From the NCBI GenBank assembly GCA_964469925.1, contig CAYXZL010000016.1:1-29355 (forward strand): a DNA stretch of 29,355 nt, written 5' to 3'. The stretch comes from CAYXZL01 sp964469925 (lineage in GTDB: Bacteria > Patescibacteriota > Gracilibacteria > Absconditabacterales > Absconditicoccaceae). Shown piece by piece: positions 1 to 8,724 of this stretch. Each line of letters starts with the position of its first letter. Positions within the stretch are counted from its first letter, which is position 1. Made by a program: the position numbers and the translations under genes. The notes under the pieces are model-generated. The model did not search any database and had not been told where the DNA came from. It saw nothing but the letters and a program-made list of their open reading frames with translations.

Positions 1-845
1 GGAAGTTGCCTTCTATACGATTATCCTATAGCTTTTTTTATGATCGGGTCAGTAACAGGCCTATGGTTGACAAAGATTTTTATATTTTCTCCTGACCCAA
101 AGCGCAATGATGCATCACCAATCATTCAGTATATACGGTATTGGTCTCCTGCATAATCTAATGCTATGCATTTTTTTTCCCGATCCTTTTTGTAGATTGC
201 ACTTATCCTTTGTGCTAAATCACTCGCTGGTGGCAAATGAAATACCTGCTTATCTTGCTTTGTTAAGGTAAACCCAGTTTTTCGATTTACTAATGCAAAA
301 TTAATAAATAACTGGTACAGATAATAATACTCTGTTTGAGAGGACTTAAGAAACTTTTTCCTTGCAGGGGTATCAAAAAACAAATCTTCAACCACTACCG
401 TTGTGCCATGATCAAATGATGTGGGTAATTTTTTGGTTTCTATATGGTGTCCTTTTTTTAGTAGTTGTATTCCTATAGGCATTTTCTCAGTCTTTGTCTG
501 TATCGTTATTTTACTGACCTCTGCTATTGCAGATAATGCCTCTCATCTAAAGCCGTAACTCTCTATCGCTTGCAAGTCATCGTAACTCTGTATTTTTGAT
601 GTTGCATATCTTTCTAAGACTAGGTCTATATCTATTGCATCTATTCCAGTTCCGTCGTCCTGGACTACTATAGTTTTTTTTCAACCATCATTTACATAAA
701 TGTCGATAAATTCTGCCTTAGCGTCCAAAGCGTTTTCGATTAATTCTTTTAGTATGGAAGATGGCCTTTCTACCACCTCTCAGGCTTTGAGCTTGTTAAC
801 GATGTAATCTGGCAACTTTTTTATCGTCATGTTTGAGTTGGACAT
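1..845 (-). CDS. mutL: DNA mismatch repair protein MutL (partial, with in-frame TAA)
   Basis: GHKL-type ATPase that couples mismatch recognition to strand incision. Read with UGA = Gly, the N-terminal ATPase domain is complete: KAGEVVERPSSILKELIENA, then DDGTGI, ATSKI, GFRGEALSAIAEVS and GTTVVVEDLFFDTPARKKFL, which are the family's ATP-binding motifs. The UGA codons fall on conserved glycines (AGEVVE, GFRGEA). Start is ATG 845 or ATG 830; 845 has AGGA just upstream. Near the window edge the frame meets TAA at 21-23 after IFVNHRPVTDPIIKKAIG, yet the next codons (SYRRQL) still align to MutL in the same frame. This suggests a point nonsense change or base error rather than the true end. The rest of the transducer domain and the C-terminal domain lie outside the window. 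Divergent from the plus-strand gene at 903. Family assignment is firm. Confidence 0.93.
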
Positions 846-902
846 TGTCCTAAAAGTTTTATATAGTGTTAGTGTTTTAGTATTAGCTTCCAAGATATAT
901 AA

Positions 903-1328
903 ATGCAATACCAAAAGCTTTATTTTATGAGATATCTACACAATCATTATCAACAACTGTCTTATTTTTCAATTTTTGTATTAGTTATTGTGATGATCGC
1001 TGCGGTCAAAGAGTTTATCAACTATGCAACAATTGAACAGAGTACTCAATCTGAGATCATGCAACAAGATTACCGATCTGACAAGATTGCTTTTGAAGAA
1101 AATTTTTTGATTCCCTATCTTTCTTCTGCTACTGCTGAATATTTTTTTCAACATGAAAATAGTATGCTCTGACCTGATGAGTATATTGTTGTTTTTGTTG
1201 ATGACATCCCCAGTAATCCTGACGAGCTCCTCAGCAATTCTGAAGAGAGCCAGGATAGAACTAAAACTCTACCTATCCAGAAATCTCGACAGCAATTCGT
1301 TAATGAATTAATACACAAGACACAATAG
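903..1328 (+). CDS. Small single-pass membrane protein, DivIC/FtsB-like
   Basis: 141 aa with one UGA-encoded Gly (HENSMLGPDE). A short basic N-terminus is followed by one membrane segment (about residues 20-37, FSIFVLVIVMIAAV) and a soluble, mostly helical tail. The stretch FLIPYLSSATAEYFFQHENS followed by MLGPDEYIVVF resembles the segment after the coiled coil in septum-formation-initiator (DivIC/FtsB) proteins of CPR bacteria. If so, it would bind FtsL/FtsQ-type partners at the division site. ATG 927 (MRYLHNHY) is an alternative start in the same frame; neither has a clear ribosome-binding site. First gene of the plus-strand run to nrdR. The division role is a tentative inference from topology and local similarity. 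Confidence 0.6.
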
Positions 1329-1453
1329 TTGTCTTATGTCAATTACATGAATCAAGATCATTCTTATTGTCATTTAAACTAAGTCTGATGAGTTGTAAGC
1401 GTTCTCCAAATAGCTAGAATTCTTTTGTTTTTTTTATCTACCTTAGAAAGTCT

Positions 1454-2008
1454 ATGAAATATTTTTTTCTTCTCATTATGCTTTGTATTCCTCTGCTTTC
1501 GGGGTGCTCCTCAAAGCTTCCTACACCAGGTTCTTTAATTATAAAAACTGGCGATTCTGTTAGCCTTTCTTTTGATGTTGGATGGTGAGACTTGTCCCAT
1601 CTTTTCATGACAAACACTAGCGGTAAGGTCCTTTCATCCTCATGAAATAGTTTTACAGCTGAGACATTCAAAAGTAGCTTTATTGTATGAGATTCGAGCT
1701 TCTTTTCTTCTCTTGTATTAGGCAAAAAGCTTGGAGAGCAATTTGAAGGAGTTCTTAGACCTAGCGATCTTTGATACGACCAATACTATGATAGTTATCG
1801 CATTCAACAGGTCCCTTTAAAGGCTTTGGACATGAAGTGAATCTCTCCGAGGGTTTGATGAGATTATTATAGTGATGGACAAGGTGGTATCATCACATCT
1901 GTTGATGAAAATAGTGGTTTTGCTACTGTTGATTTTAATGCACTTCATACTTGGCAAAATATTGCCTACCGTGTAACTGTAGATAGCATTGACCGTCCCA
2001 ACGACTAA
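1454..2008 (+). CDS. FKBP-type peptidyl-prolyl isomerase, lipoprotein
   Basis: 184 aa. The N-terminus is a lipoprotein signal peptide with a lipobox (LLSGC), so Cys19 is the likely lipidated residue and the protein would be anchored on the outer face of the membrane. The body follows the FKBP/SlyD pattern: a strand after VSLSFDVG, GKKLGEQFEGVL, a VPLKAL segment, DSYRIQQV, and the C-terminal signature SGFATVDFNALHTWQNIAYR, close to the VDFNHPLAG...F.V.V motif of SlyD-type isomerases. Expected role is cis-trans isomerization of prolines or chaperoning of exported proteins. It contains many UGA-Gly codons, including a tandem pair (RVGGDYY), and cannot be read in the standard code. AGAAAG precedes ATG 1454. 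The family call is good; catalytic competence is not certain because aromatic pocket residues are only partly recognizable. Confidence 0.78.
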
Positions 2009-2072
2009 TAATGATTAAAATGATTCATCTCAGTATTATCCTCTCCTCATTTTCTATTATTTTTATTTCCTC

Positions 2073-4295
2073 ATGTATCTTTTTAAAAGACTTTTGCTGG
2101 CTTTGTTCCCTGATGAGATAGGCGTGCAGCAAAACATGAGTCCCGCTAGTATGTTTCTCTCTTTTATTTCTTCGAGAGAATTCTTTTCTATTATAACAAG
2201 GAAGATTGTGGAGAACTTTAAGCTTAATCTCTTTGATGTTTCCTTAGACCCTTTTGAGGTAAAAGTTGGTTTTGGAGGCAAGTCTGCTATATGACTTAAA
2301 AACCTTGATTTTTACTATTGATATTGTGTTTCTGCTAATATTAATGGTTATAGAATGCTTAGCCCTTCAAACCTTGCTTCTTGAGTCAGTATTGTTAGCA
2401 GTATTTATTTACGCAAGACTTTTGTTAACCAAAAAGACTATTTTTTGTGCTGCATTCTTACTATCTATCTTTTGCATTTCGTGTTCGCTTCCAAAATTAA
2501 GATTTTCCCTTATGCCGATAACACTGAGCTCAATTTCAACTGGTTTGTAGAGCTTTTTTGGTCCTTTTACCCTATAGTACTACATCAGTTTTGAAGCCCA
2601 TGTGACCCCTCTGTTATTGAGAGCTTTAAAAAGAAGACATTGAAACAAACCGATTTATTCTGCATGCTGTACTATTCTTACCAACATGTAGCATCTGTCT
2701 TCTCTGTCGATGATTCTGAGTATCAAGATTTCATGCAATGGCTGTTTTATGATGAAAGTAAGAAGCAAACATTTCAGGAATCACTGCATGACTACCTTAA
2801 TCATATGACCACCTATAGACATTCAATTAGCTTTTCTTTGTCGGAACAAAAACTTATATCAACTCTCATCCCTGCAGATATTCTTATCAAATACCTTTTT
2901 GACCATGAGAGTATAGATTTGATTGTTGGCTCCCTTTGCACCTCTCTGTTTGATAAAGATAAACTAGATAGCTACTTACGTTCTTTTCTTAAAAATGATA
3001 ATGATTTTGAAGCGTTTATTTTTTATATCACTGACTATCAGTTACTCAAAACCGGCTTTTTTCAGTGAGTTCAAAATTTCTTCACTCAATACCGTTATCA
3101 TCAGAGTTCTCCCTGAGAAATCCAAAAGATTAACGAGTTTATGTCGTCAATTGGAGATATTCAGTCTCTTGACGGTCAGGTTATTCCTGTTCCAGAAACT
3201 ATAAAAAACGAGTCTTTTATTATGGAAAGACTCATGAATTTTTATATTACCAATGTTGGTTGATTACGAGTTGGAAGGTGAGATAACTTTTTTATCAGGA
3301 TTTTTAAAAGGCAGCTTTTACAAAACTTAATGACTCATTCCTCACGCCCTTCTACTCAACAACATGAGGCTTTGCAGTATTATGGTAGTATTCTCTATGC
3401 ATACAGTAAAAATATTTTTTACTATACTTATGCGTTCGCAAATATTAAGGCGTGAAAAGAAAAGTTTCACCTCCCTTTTAAGTCTGCACTGAAAGAGGTT
3501 TATTCTAGTATGTTTTTATTGAAACTTTTTGACGAGTGATTTCGAGTTGTACTGTTACAAGACATTAATGTCAAAGACATTAAGCTTTTTGTCCAACAAA
3601 AGAATATTTTACGTCATTTCAAAAAGGACTTTGCAACAAGAGTATCTTATCTCACTCTTCAAGATAACGATGTCCTTCTCAAAAATATTTACTCTCCCAT
3701 TGAACAGCTTTTGCCTTCAGCTCCCTTCCTTGTTTCCCTCCTTAGTGAACATCTTGTGGAAAAGGATATCGCTTCTCTCAAAGAAAACCTTTATAATGTT
3801 AATTTCTGGATTTTCCATGACTTTGTATTGTGATTGCTTTCTGTGAGACAAGACTTAGCTAAGAGTTATCCTATTTCCCCCATTGTTGGTATACTTGCTT
3901 CAGTCAAAGAAACCTTGTTTTGATTGTTGTTGTTTCTGAGCTATTGCCATAGTAAATCACCTACATCGCATGATGCGGACAAAAACAAAAGACTCATTCT
4001 GGAGTTTTATTGTGGGGATGTGCTCAATCTCCAAGATCATCTTCATGATTCTTTTATTGGTATATTATTATGACTGCTACAGTGTTATCAGCCTATTTGC
4101 TATCCCCGAATAGATATTGATGACAATAAGCAATTTCTCACTATTGGCTACAGTACTTGGCTACAGTTTACTCATACTCGTATACATGATCCTCAGTCAC
4201 ATCAGGTTTTGGGTGAAGATGTGATACGATTTAGGTGATATCTCAAAAATATTAGCTATTATAATAATAGATTCTTGCTATCTAAAGATATTTAA
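2073..4295 (+). CDS. Hypothetical protein, 740 aa, no recognized family
   Basis: A single uninterrupted 740-codon frame when UGA is Gly; under the standard code it falls into at least five pieces. UGA positions look like ordinary glycines (NVGGLRVGRGDNFF, SSPGEIQ, LFDEGFRVV). The protein is rich in Phe, Tyr, Leu, Ser and Asp. It has one plausible membrane segment near residues 125-145 (YFLCCILTIYLLHFVFA) and is otherwise mostly helical and soluble-looking. No catalytic motif, Walker motif or zinc cluster was recognized. ATG 2073 is the first start after an upstream in-frame TAA; no clear ribosome-binding site is seen, so ATG 2136 (MSPASMFL) cannot be excluded. It sits between the FKBP lipoprotein and nrdR with short gaps, probably co-transcribed. 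Function unknown. Confidence 0.75.
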
Positions 4296-4312
4296 ATTTT
4301 ATGTTTGTGTTT

Positions 4313-4753
4313 ATGTATTGTCCGAAATGTGGTAACGCAGATACCAAAGTTATTGACTCTAGAGTTGTAGAAGACTGACAGTCTATTAGACGTAGGAGAC
4401 AATGTGAGTATTGCAAAACGAGGTTTAGCACTTTTGAAAGAAGATGATTTACCGAGTTGATGGTAGTTAAAAAAGATTGAACCAAAGAGCTTTATGATAG
4501 ATCAAAACTTAAGAGAGCGATTATGCTTGCCTCGACCAAGAGAAAAATTGAATCGGAAACCATTGAAAACATGGTCATTACTCTTGAGTCACAACGATCC
4601 AGCGAATCCCTAGAAGTAAGCTCGCAAAGAATTGGTGATGACATTTTGTGTATGCTTAAAGATATTGATATTGTGACCTATATTAGATTTGCCTCCGTTT
4701 ATAAGGATTTTGACAACTTAAAAAACTTTCAAGATATTATTAACTCTTGATAG
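4313..4753 (+). CDS. nrdR: Transcriptional regulator NrdR
   Basis: 146 aa. NrdR is the (d)ATP-sensing repressor of ribonucleotide reductase genes. The N-terminal zinc ribbon is intact: CPKC at residues 3-6 and CEYC about 28 residues later. Next come the family hallmarks SRVVEDGQSIRRRRQCEYC, FSTFERRGFTE and VVKKDGTKELYDRSKL, then the ATP-cone domain. The Gly of VEDG, RRG and KKDG is encoded by UGA, and these three positions are among the clearest proofs of recoding in the window. ATG 4313 (MYCPKCG) matches the family start better than ATG 4301. The gene ends Ser-UGA-TAG, so the last residue is Gly. It lies 17 nt after the 740-aa gene, and its end overlaps the convergent methyltransferase by 14 nt. 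No complete NrdR-box pair was found in this window. Confidence 0.95.
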
Positions 4754-5663
4754 AGTGTCTTGGATTGTTTTGGTTATTTTTTCTAAAAACACTTACCATA
4801 TAGCAAGTCATTCATGACTTTATGAGTTCTGGCATCAGTTGTGCTGCTATGTAATTGTTTCTCACTATACTGGGTATTATTTTCATTAGGAGTCTGGAGA
4901 AAGGTCATAGTGTTGTTATCACTGCTGTGTGCTTTTGGAGTCTTTCCATACTTGGAAGCACTTCTGTTGATTTGTCATGTTCTTCTATTAATTCTAATCA
5001 GACGCCAAAAGCATACTTTTTGACTGTATCATAGGGCTCAACTATTTCAACTCACATAGATTTTGCTGTGAGCAAAATAGCTCTTCTGCTTTGTCTATCC
5101 AACTCTTCCATAGGTTTTTGTACGTATCCATCAATGATAATGCACACCCCTCATGGCTTTAGTATTCTCTGTACTTCACTCAACACCCTCTTTTTATTAT
5201 TACTGTGACACAGTCCTTCTATCACAAAGCTTATATCTATGCTTTTATCCTTAAAATCTCAGAGATCATGATAATCTCATAATCTAAAATCTATTTGGGG
5301 ATTATTCGCGTAGGATAGTTGCTCTCTGGACAAATCAAGTCCTATATATTTGCTATTAGGATAATGATTTTGTAAGTAATCACAGTTTGATCATCTTCAA
5401 CAGGCTAGCTCTAATACGTACTCTGTTCTATTCGTTATATACTTTTCCACATATTTCAGAGGAGCCTTCAAATCATTTTTTTTGAATGATCTTCATTGGG
5501 AAAACCCCATGTGTATGAACTTGGAATCATGAATAAGATCATATGCTTTTTTATTGGCTTTGTAGTACTTTTTTATTTCTTCTGATCATAGTTTTTTTTG
5601 CAAAAGTTTTTTAAGGTCACAATAGCTAGAAACTTTATCTAACTGTTCTGCTATTCATGCCAT
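4740..5663 (-). CDS. SAM-dependent methyltransferase (class I, type-11-like)
   Basis: 307 aa. Motif I reads YVLELACGRGSNCDYL with its key Gly encoded by UGA, followed by the acidic-loop motif YIGLDLSREQL. Further motifs are FRLGDYHDLGDF (motif II), ISFVIEGLCHS, and the post-motif helix RVLSEVQRILKPGGVCIIID, typical of UbiE/type-11 methyltransferases. The C-terminal region (about 210-307) has a helical insert and ends in a strand-like CYMVSVFRK. The substrate is not evident; no lipid or quinone pathway partner is adjacent. AGGAT lies 8 nt before ATG 5663, supporting this start. It follows the S41 protease on the same strand and its 3' end overlaps nrdR convergently. An apparent plus-strand membrane ORF at 4814-5059 is its antisense shadow. 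Confidence 0.85.
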
Positions 5664-5678
5664 TTGACTGATCCTATT

Positions 5679-7178
5679 TTATAAACTTTTGGCATATTCT
5701 AATTGTTCATCAGTACTAACATCTCCTTCATTCTGCACAACCTCATGGTCTGGTTTGAGCCCTATTTTATCTATACTTTGCATGGTTTTGGTAGAATACC
5801 GCTTAAAATTTGTCAATTTAAAGCTTTCTCCTGCTGTATAATCATAGACTGTCTGTCATGATCACTTCCCAAATGTTTTGGTTCAAACCAATGTTCACAA
5901 TCAATAGTCTCTCAATACTTGTGCGAGTATTTCTGATGCTGATGCGGATCATTCGTTTACCAATACAATAATTGTTGATTTTTTTACCTTAACATCTTGT
6001 TTAGGTGTTTTATAGGTCGTATCTCCGTTATTTCCTCTTATAGTGAAGCTTTCGCTGTTATCTGGCAGGAAGAACCCTAGCAACTCATTAGCAACGTCTA
6101 GCAATCATCAAGGATTATTTCTTAGGTCTATGATCAGTTTGCTTGCTGTACTATTATTGTAGTCTTGTACAATCTTGGACATCTTAGCGACAATATCGTC
6201 AGCAAACACGTCAATATCAACATAGTAGTTCTGAAGATCTATATTTTTACCTTTTATATGCTCAAGGTTTATGCTCTCTCTTTTTATTTTAAATGTTAAG
6301 GTCTGGGTATCTCTTTTGATGACTAGTACCACGCTACTATTTGCTGGACCCTTTATTAACCTTACAGCATCTTTATCAGACATCTCTACGACTGAGATTC
6401 CATCTACGCTAATGATAATGTCTCAAGGCTTTAATCCAGCCTTTTCTGCTGGCGATCACTCAAATGGGGACACAATCTGTATTCATTCATCTGTTTTTTC
6501 AATCAATGCACCTATCCCTTCGTAACTTTGATCAAATGAGCCATAAAACTCCTTGCTTTCTTGTGGTGGAAAAAAAACGGTATATGGATCTTCTGTGCTT
6601 TCTATCATACCTTTTAGTGCTCAATATAGCAATTGATTAGGTCCGATTTGATCATTGTATATGTATTCTTTTTTTAGCTTATCATATACGTCGTTTAGTA
6701 TTGGGAACTTCTTATCTTTGGTGATAGTGTATTCTCAGAGATCAATGGAAATATATTGTTTGTTTCCGCAATAGTATTGTTTGTAGGAGGGTAGTCAGTC
6801 AATTATTTTTGATAAATCTTTGTCTGATACTGTGCCTGAACCATTAATTTCAATCTGATCACCGAAATGTTTGTGAATGATGGTCTCTATCATATCATAG
6901 GTAATAGGCATGCTTGGCTCTATTTTTATTGCTTTGTTCTTTACCATGTCTAAATATACTGCTTTTTGAAGATTCATGTACAAATCCGAGTCTGTTTCTA
7001 CTCCTTTAAAATATAGCTGAACATACTGGTATGACTCAGGTATGTCATTTCCAATGTGGTCAAAGTAACTTGTTAAAAAATCACCAAAACTTATGTCTTT
7101 TGCATAAGCATTGATCGATGAAAATACTAAGACTCACATACCTGCCATTATTCCAACTTTAATTTTTTTTCGAAACAT
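5679..7178 (-). CDS. C-terminal processing peptidase (S41 family, PDZ domain)
   Basis: 499 aa secreted serine protease that clips unfolded or tagged C-termini outside the membrane. A signal peptide is visible (MFRKKIKVG...INAYAKD). Residues about 30-170 form a family-variable N-terminal region. The CTP signature then appears (DPYTVFFPPQESKEFYGSFD, YEGIGALI), followed by a PDZ domain (GGSPAEKAGLKPGDIIISVD, about 220-300). The S41 catalytic domain has LIIDLRNNPGGLLDVANELL, the nucleophile region VLVNEGSASASEIL near residue 411, and the lysine region GTKTFGKGSGQTV. The Gly before the serine motif and both Gly of NNPGG are UGA codons. Stop is TAA, 16 nt before the methyltransferase start. A promoter-like pair lies upstream at 7211-7238. 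Usual CtpA/Prc-like length. Confidence 0.95.
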
Positions 7179-7210
7179 TAACTTATTTTTTATTATTAAA
7201 ATTTTTTTTG

Positions 7211-7238
7211 ATACTATGTAATAGAGACCATTTGTCTA
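7211..7238 (-). promoter_or_regulatory. Candidate promoter of the S41 protease gene
   Basis: On the minus strand TAGACA (7233-7238) is followed after 16 nt by TAGTAT (7211-7216), about 33 nt before the ATG at 7178, in an AT-rich leader. The -10 element departs from consensus, so this is tentative. Confidence 0.35.
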
Positions 7239-7468
7239 TGGCAATGTTTTTTTTATTTGGTGTTTTATTAGCCCTATTAGTTTTTATTATACTTTTCTAT
7301 TGTATGGATAACAATTGAACAACCGTTTTACTATTTAGATCTTTTTTTCTGTCACTTGTTTTTAGAATCAATAGATACTGCTGAGTATTGTTTGTAGTAG
7401 AGTTTTTACCTTTTCATTTTTGTTTCCATGATTGTGGAACTTTTGCCTATTCTCTATACGATTGTTAA
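7238..7468 (+). CDS. Possible small membrane protein overlapping the carboxypeptidase start
   Basis: 76-codon frame beginning MAMFFLFGVLLALLVF, with a strong hydrophobic N-terminal helix and two UGA-Gly codons. It ends 40 nt inside the next gene in a different frame. GAGA lies about 9 nt upstream of the ATG. The second half is rich in Phe and Cys (FHFCFHDCGTFAY) and unlike a normal soluble domain. Two readings are possible: a real small membrane protein translationally coupled to the VanY gene, or a membrane anchor that once belonged to VanY and is now out of frame. No family recognized, and it may not be expressed. Confidence 0.35.
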
Positions 7469-8114
7469 TGCTACGTCCTTTCACAATAATCGCGATCTTT
7501 TTGCTCCTTCTGTGTGAGACTATACACATATGAAACAAGCTTACGATTTATTCTCTGACGATTCATTATTCACATATGTTTGACCTACTGTTCCACTGGA
7601 TAATCTTCGCTATGTTCCCTCTGATTTAGTCCTTCTCCAATCATCTCAGCATCTCAGGCTGTCTGACCCAAACATGAAGCTGCGTCATGAAGCTGCCCTC
7701 TGGTTAGAGAAATTAGCACAAGACCTTTATGCTCAGACTGGTTTACCACTGAGTCTGATTAGTGCGTATAGGAGTTTTAATCAGCAAGCCCTTATCAACC
7801 AACGTTATTGAGCTGATACCTTTCGTGCTATTGCGTGACACAGCGAGCATCAACTGTGACTTGCTGTAGATATCCTCTGATTGACTAATAATTCTATTCA
7901 AAGCAACGATCACTTTCGTAGAATCTATTTGTGGATGGTTGCTAATGCTTTCAGATACTGATTTACTCAATCATATCAAAAGTGAGTTACAGTCGATTGA
8001 TATGAAAGGGAGGATCGGCATTGGAGGTATGTTGGTAGAGACTTGGCACAACAGCTACTTGACGCTGGAACTACGTTTACAGAATACTATGAACAACAAA
8101 AGTTTAGACCATAA
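7428..8114 (+). CDS. D-alanyl-D-alanine carboxypeptidase, VanY/M15 family
   Basis: 228 aa zinc metallopeptidase expected to trim the terminal D-Ala of peptidoglycan stem peptides. The M15B core is complete: SLISAYRSFNQQALI (substrate-binding Arg), then AGHSEHQLGLAVDI, where the His and Asp are zinc ligands, and GYEREDRHWRYVG, with the Glu/Asp-x-x-His-Trp catalytic-zinc motif. Five or more glycines in this core (RYGAD, IAGHS, QLGLAV, DILGLT, VDGYE) are UGA codons. ATG 7428 is the first ATG after an in-frame TAG. It gives a short hydrophobic N-terminus (MIVELLPILYTIVNA) that may act as a signal sequence or anchor but lacks the usual basic residues. A small overlapping frame at 7238-7468 may hold the original anchor. 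Followed after 20 nt by a membrane protein. Confidence 0.9.
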
Positions 8115-8134
8115 TTAGGCTGACACTTTTCCTT

Positions 8135-8641
8135 ATGAAGATAGTTGAGTATGTTACTATAGCCGTGCTTGCACTAGTAAGTACCTATTTCCCTTGGATA
8201 ACCACCATTAACTATGGTATTCTTGGTGCACTTTTGGTGATGCAATATCATCCATTGTGACTTTGTATTGTTTCAATACTTGCTGCGACTTTGGGGACTT
8301 CTAGCTTGTGGTTTGCAGACAGCTATACTTATCGTTTTTTTTCACGTTTTTTTCGTCCTTTCAACGCTGACTGAAACAAGTCTATCTGGACAAAGGTCCA
8401 GTCCTTCTTCCTCGGCATTCATAGCCGTTTGCACTTGGTTTCTAGAAAGGATATTTTATTTTTTTTGGTGATTGTTTGAACACAAGCAGCTATTCCCGAT
8501 CTTTTGATTGTCAGAGCAACAAAAGGCAGATTGCCCTTTTGATTATTTCTATTTGCTACGATTATTGGCAAAAGCATCGTATATGCACCCATTATTTATG
8601 GTATAGAGTTTTTGAAGAGGGTGCGAGAAAGTTTCTTTTAA
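8135..8641 (+). CDS. Polytopic membrane protein, possibly VTT/DedA-like
   Basis: 168 aa with about four membrane helices: two near the N-terminus (residues 4-50), one around FFLVIVGTQAAIPDLL and one around GLFLFATIIGKSIVYAP. A hydrophilic loop with several Arg/Lys lies between them. The second half (GTQAAIPDLLIVRATKGRLP, then FATIIGKSIVYAPIIYG) loosely resembles the conserved Pro/Gly-containing half of VTT (DedA/SNARE-associated) membrane proteins, which scramble or transport lipids. That resemblance is weak and no defining DedA motif is certain. Three UGA-Gly codons occur. Located 20 nt after the carboxypeptidase and probably in its operon; a hairpin follows the stop. Confidence 0.65.
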
Positions 8642-8672
8642 GTAAATACCTACTACTTTTTTCTTTTTAATG

Positions 8673-8703
8673 AAGAAAGGTAGAAGACGATTCTACCGTT
8701 CTT
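8673..8703. terminator. Hairpin between convergent genes (possible bidirectional terminator)
   Basis: GGTAGAA (8679-8685) pairs with TTCTACC (8691-8697) across the 5-nt loop gacga, and the flanking AAGAA/TTCTT can extend the stem past one A-G mismatch. It lies between the plus-strand stop at 8641 and the minus-strand stop at 8725. A proper U-run is lacking on either side, so termination strength is uncertain. Confidence 0.5.
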
Positions 8704-8724
8704 GTTATGTACAAGTGTACTGCC

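Noticed and set aside
846..902. NrdR-box-like sequence TATATAGTGT upstream of the 903 gene
   Set aside because: Only the right half of the palindrome is present; the left half does not match and no second box is spaced nearby.
1438..1725. 95-aa minus-strand ORF
   Set aside because: Antisense to the FKBP lipoprotein, which has a lipobox and family motifs.
4814..5059. 81-aa hydrophobic plus-strand ORF
   Set aside because: It is antisense to the C-terminal part of the methyltransferase, whose frame is continuous to 4740 with family-like sequence.
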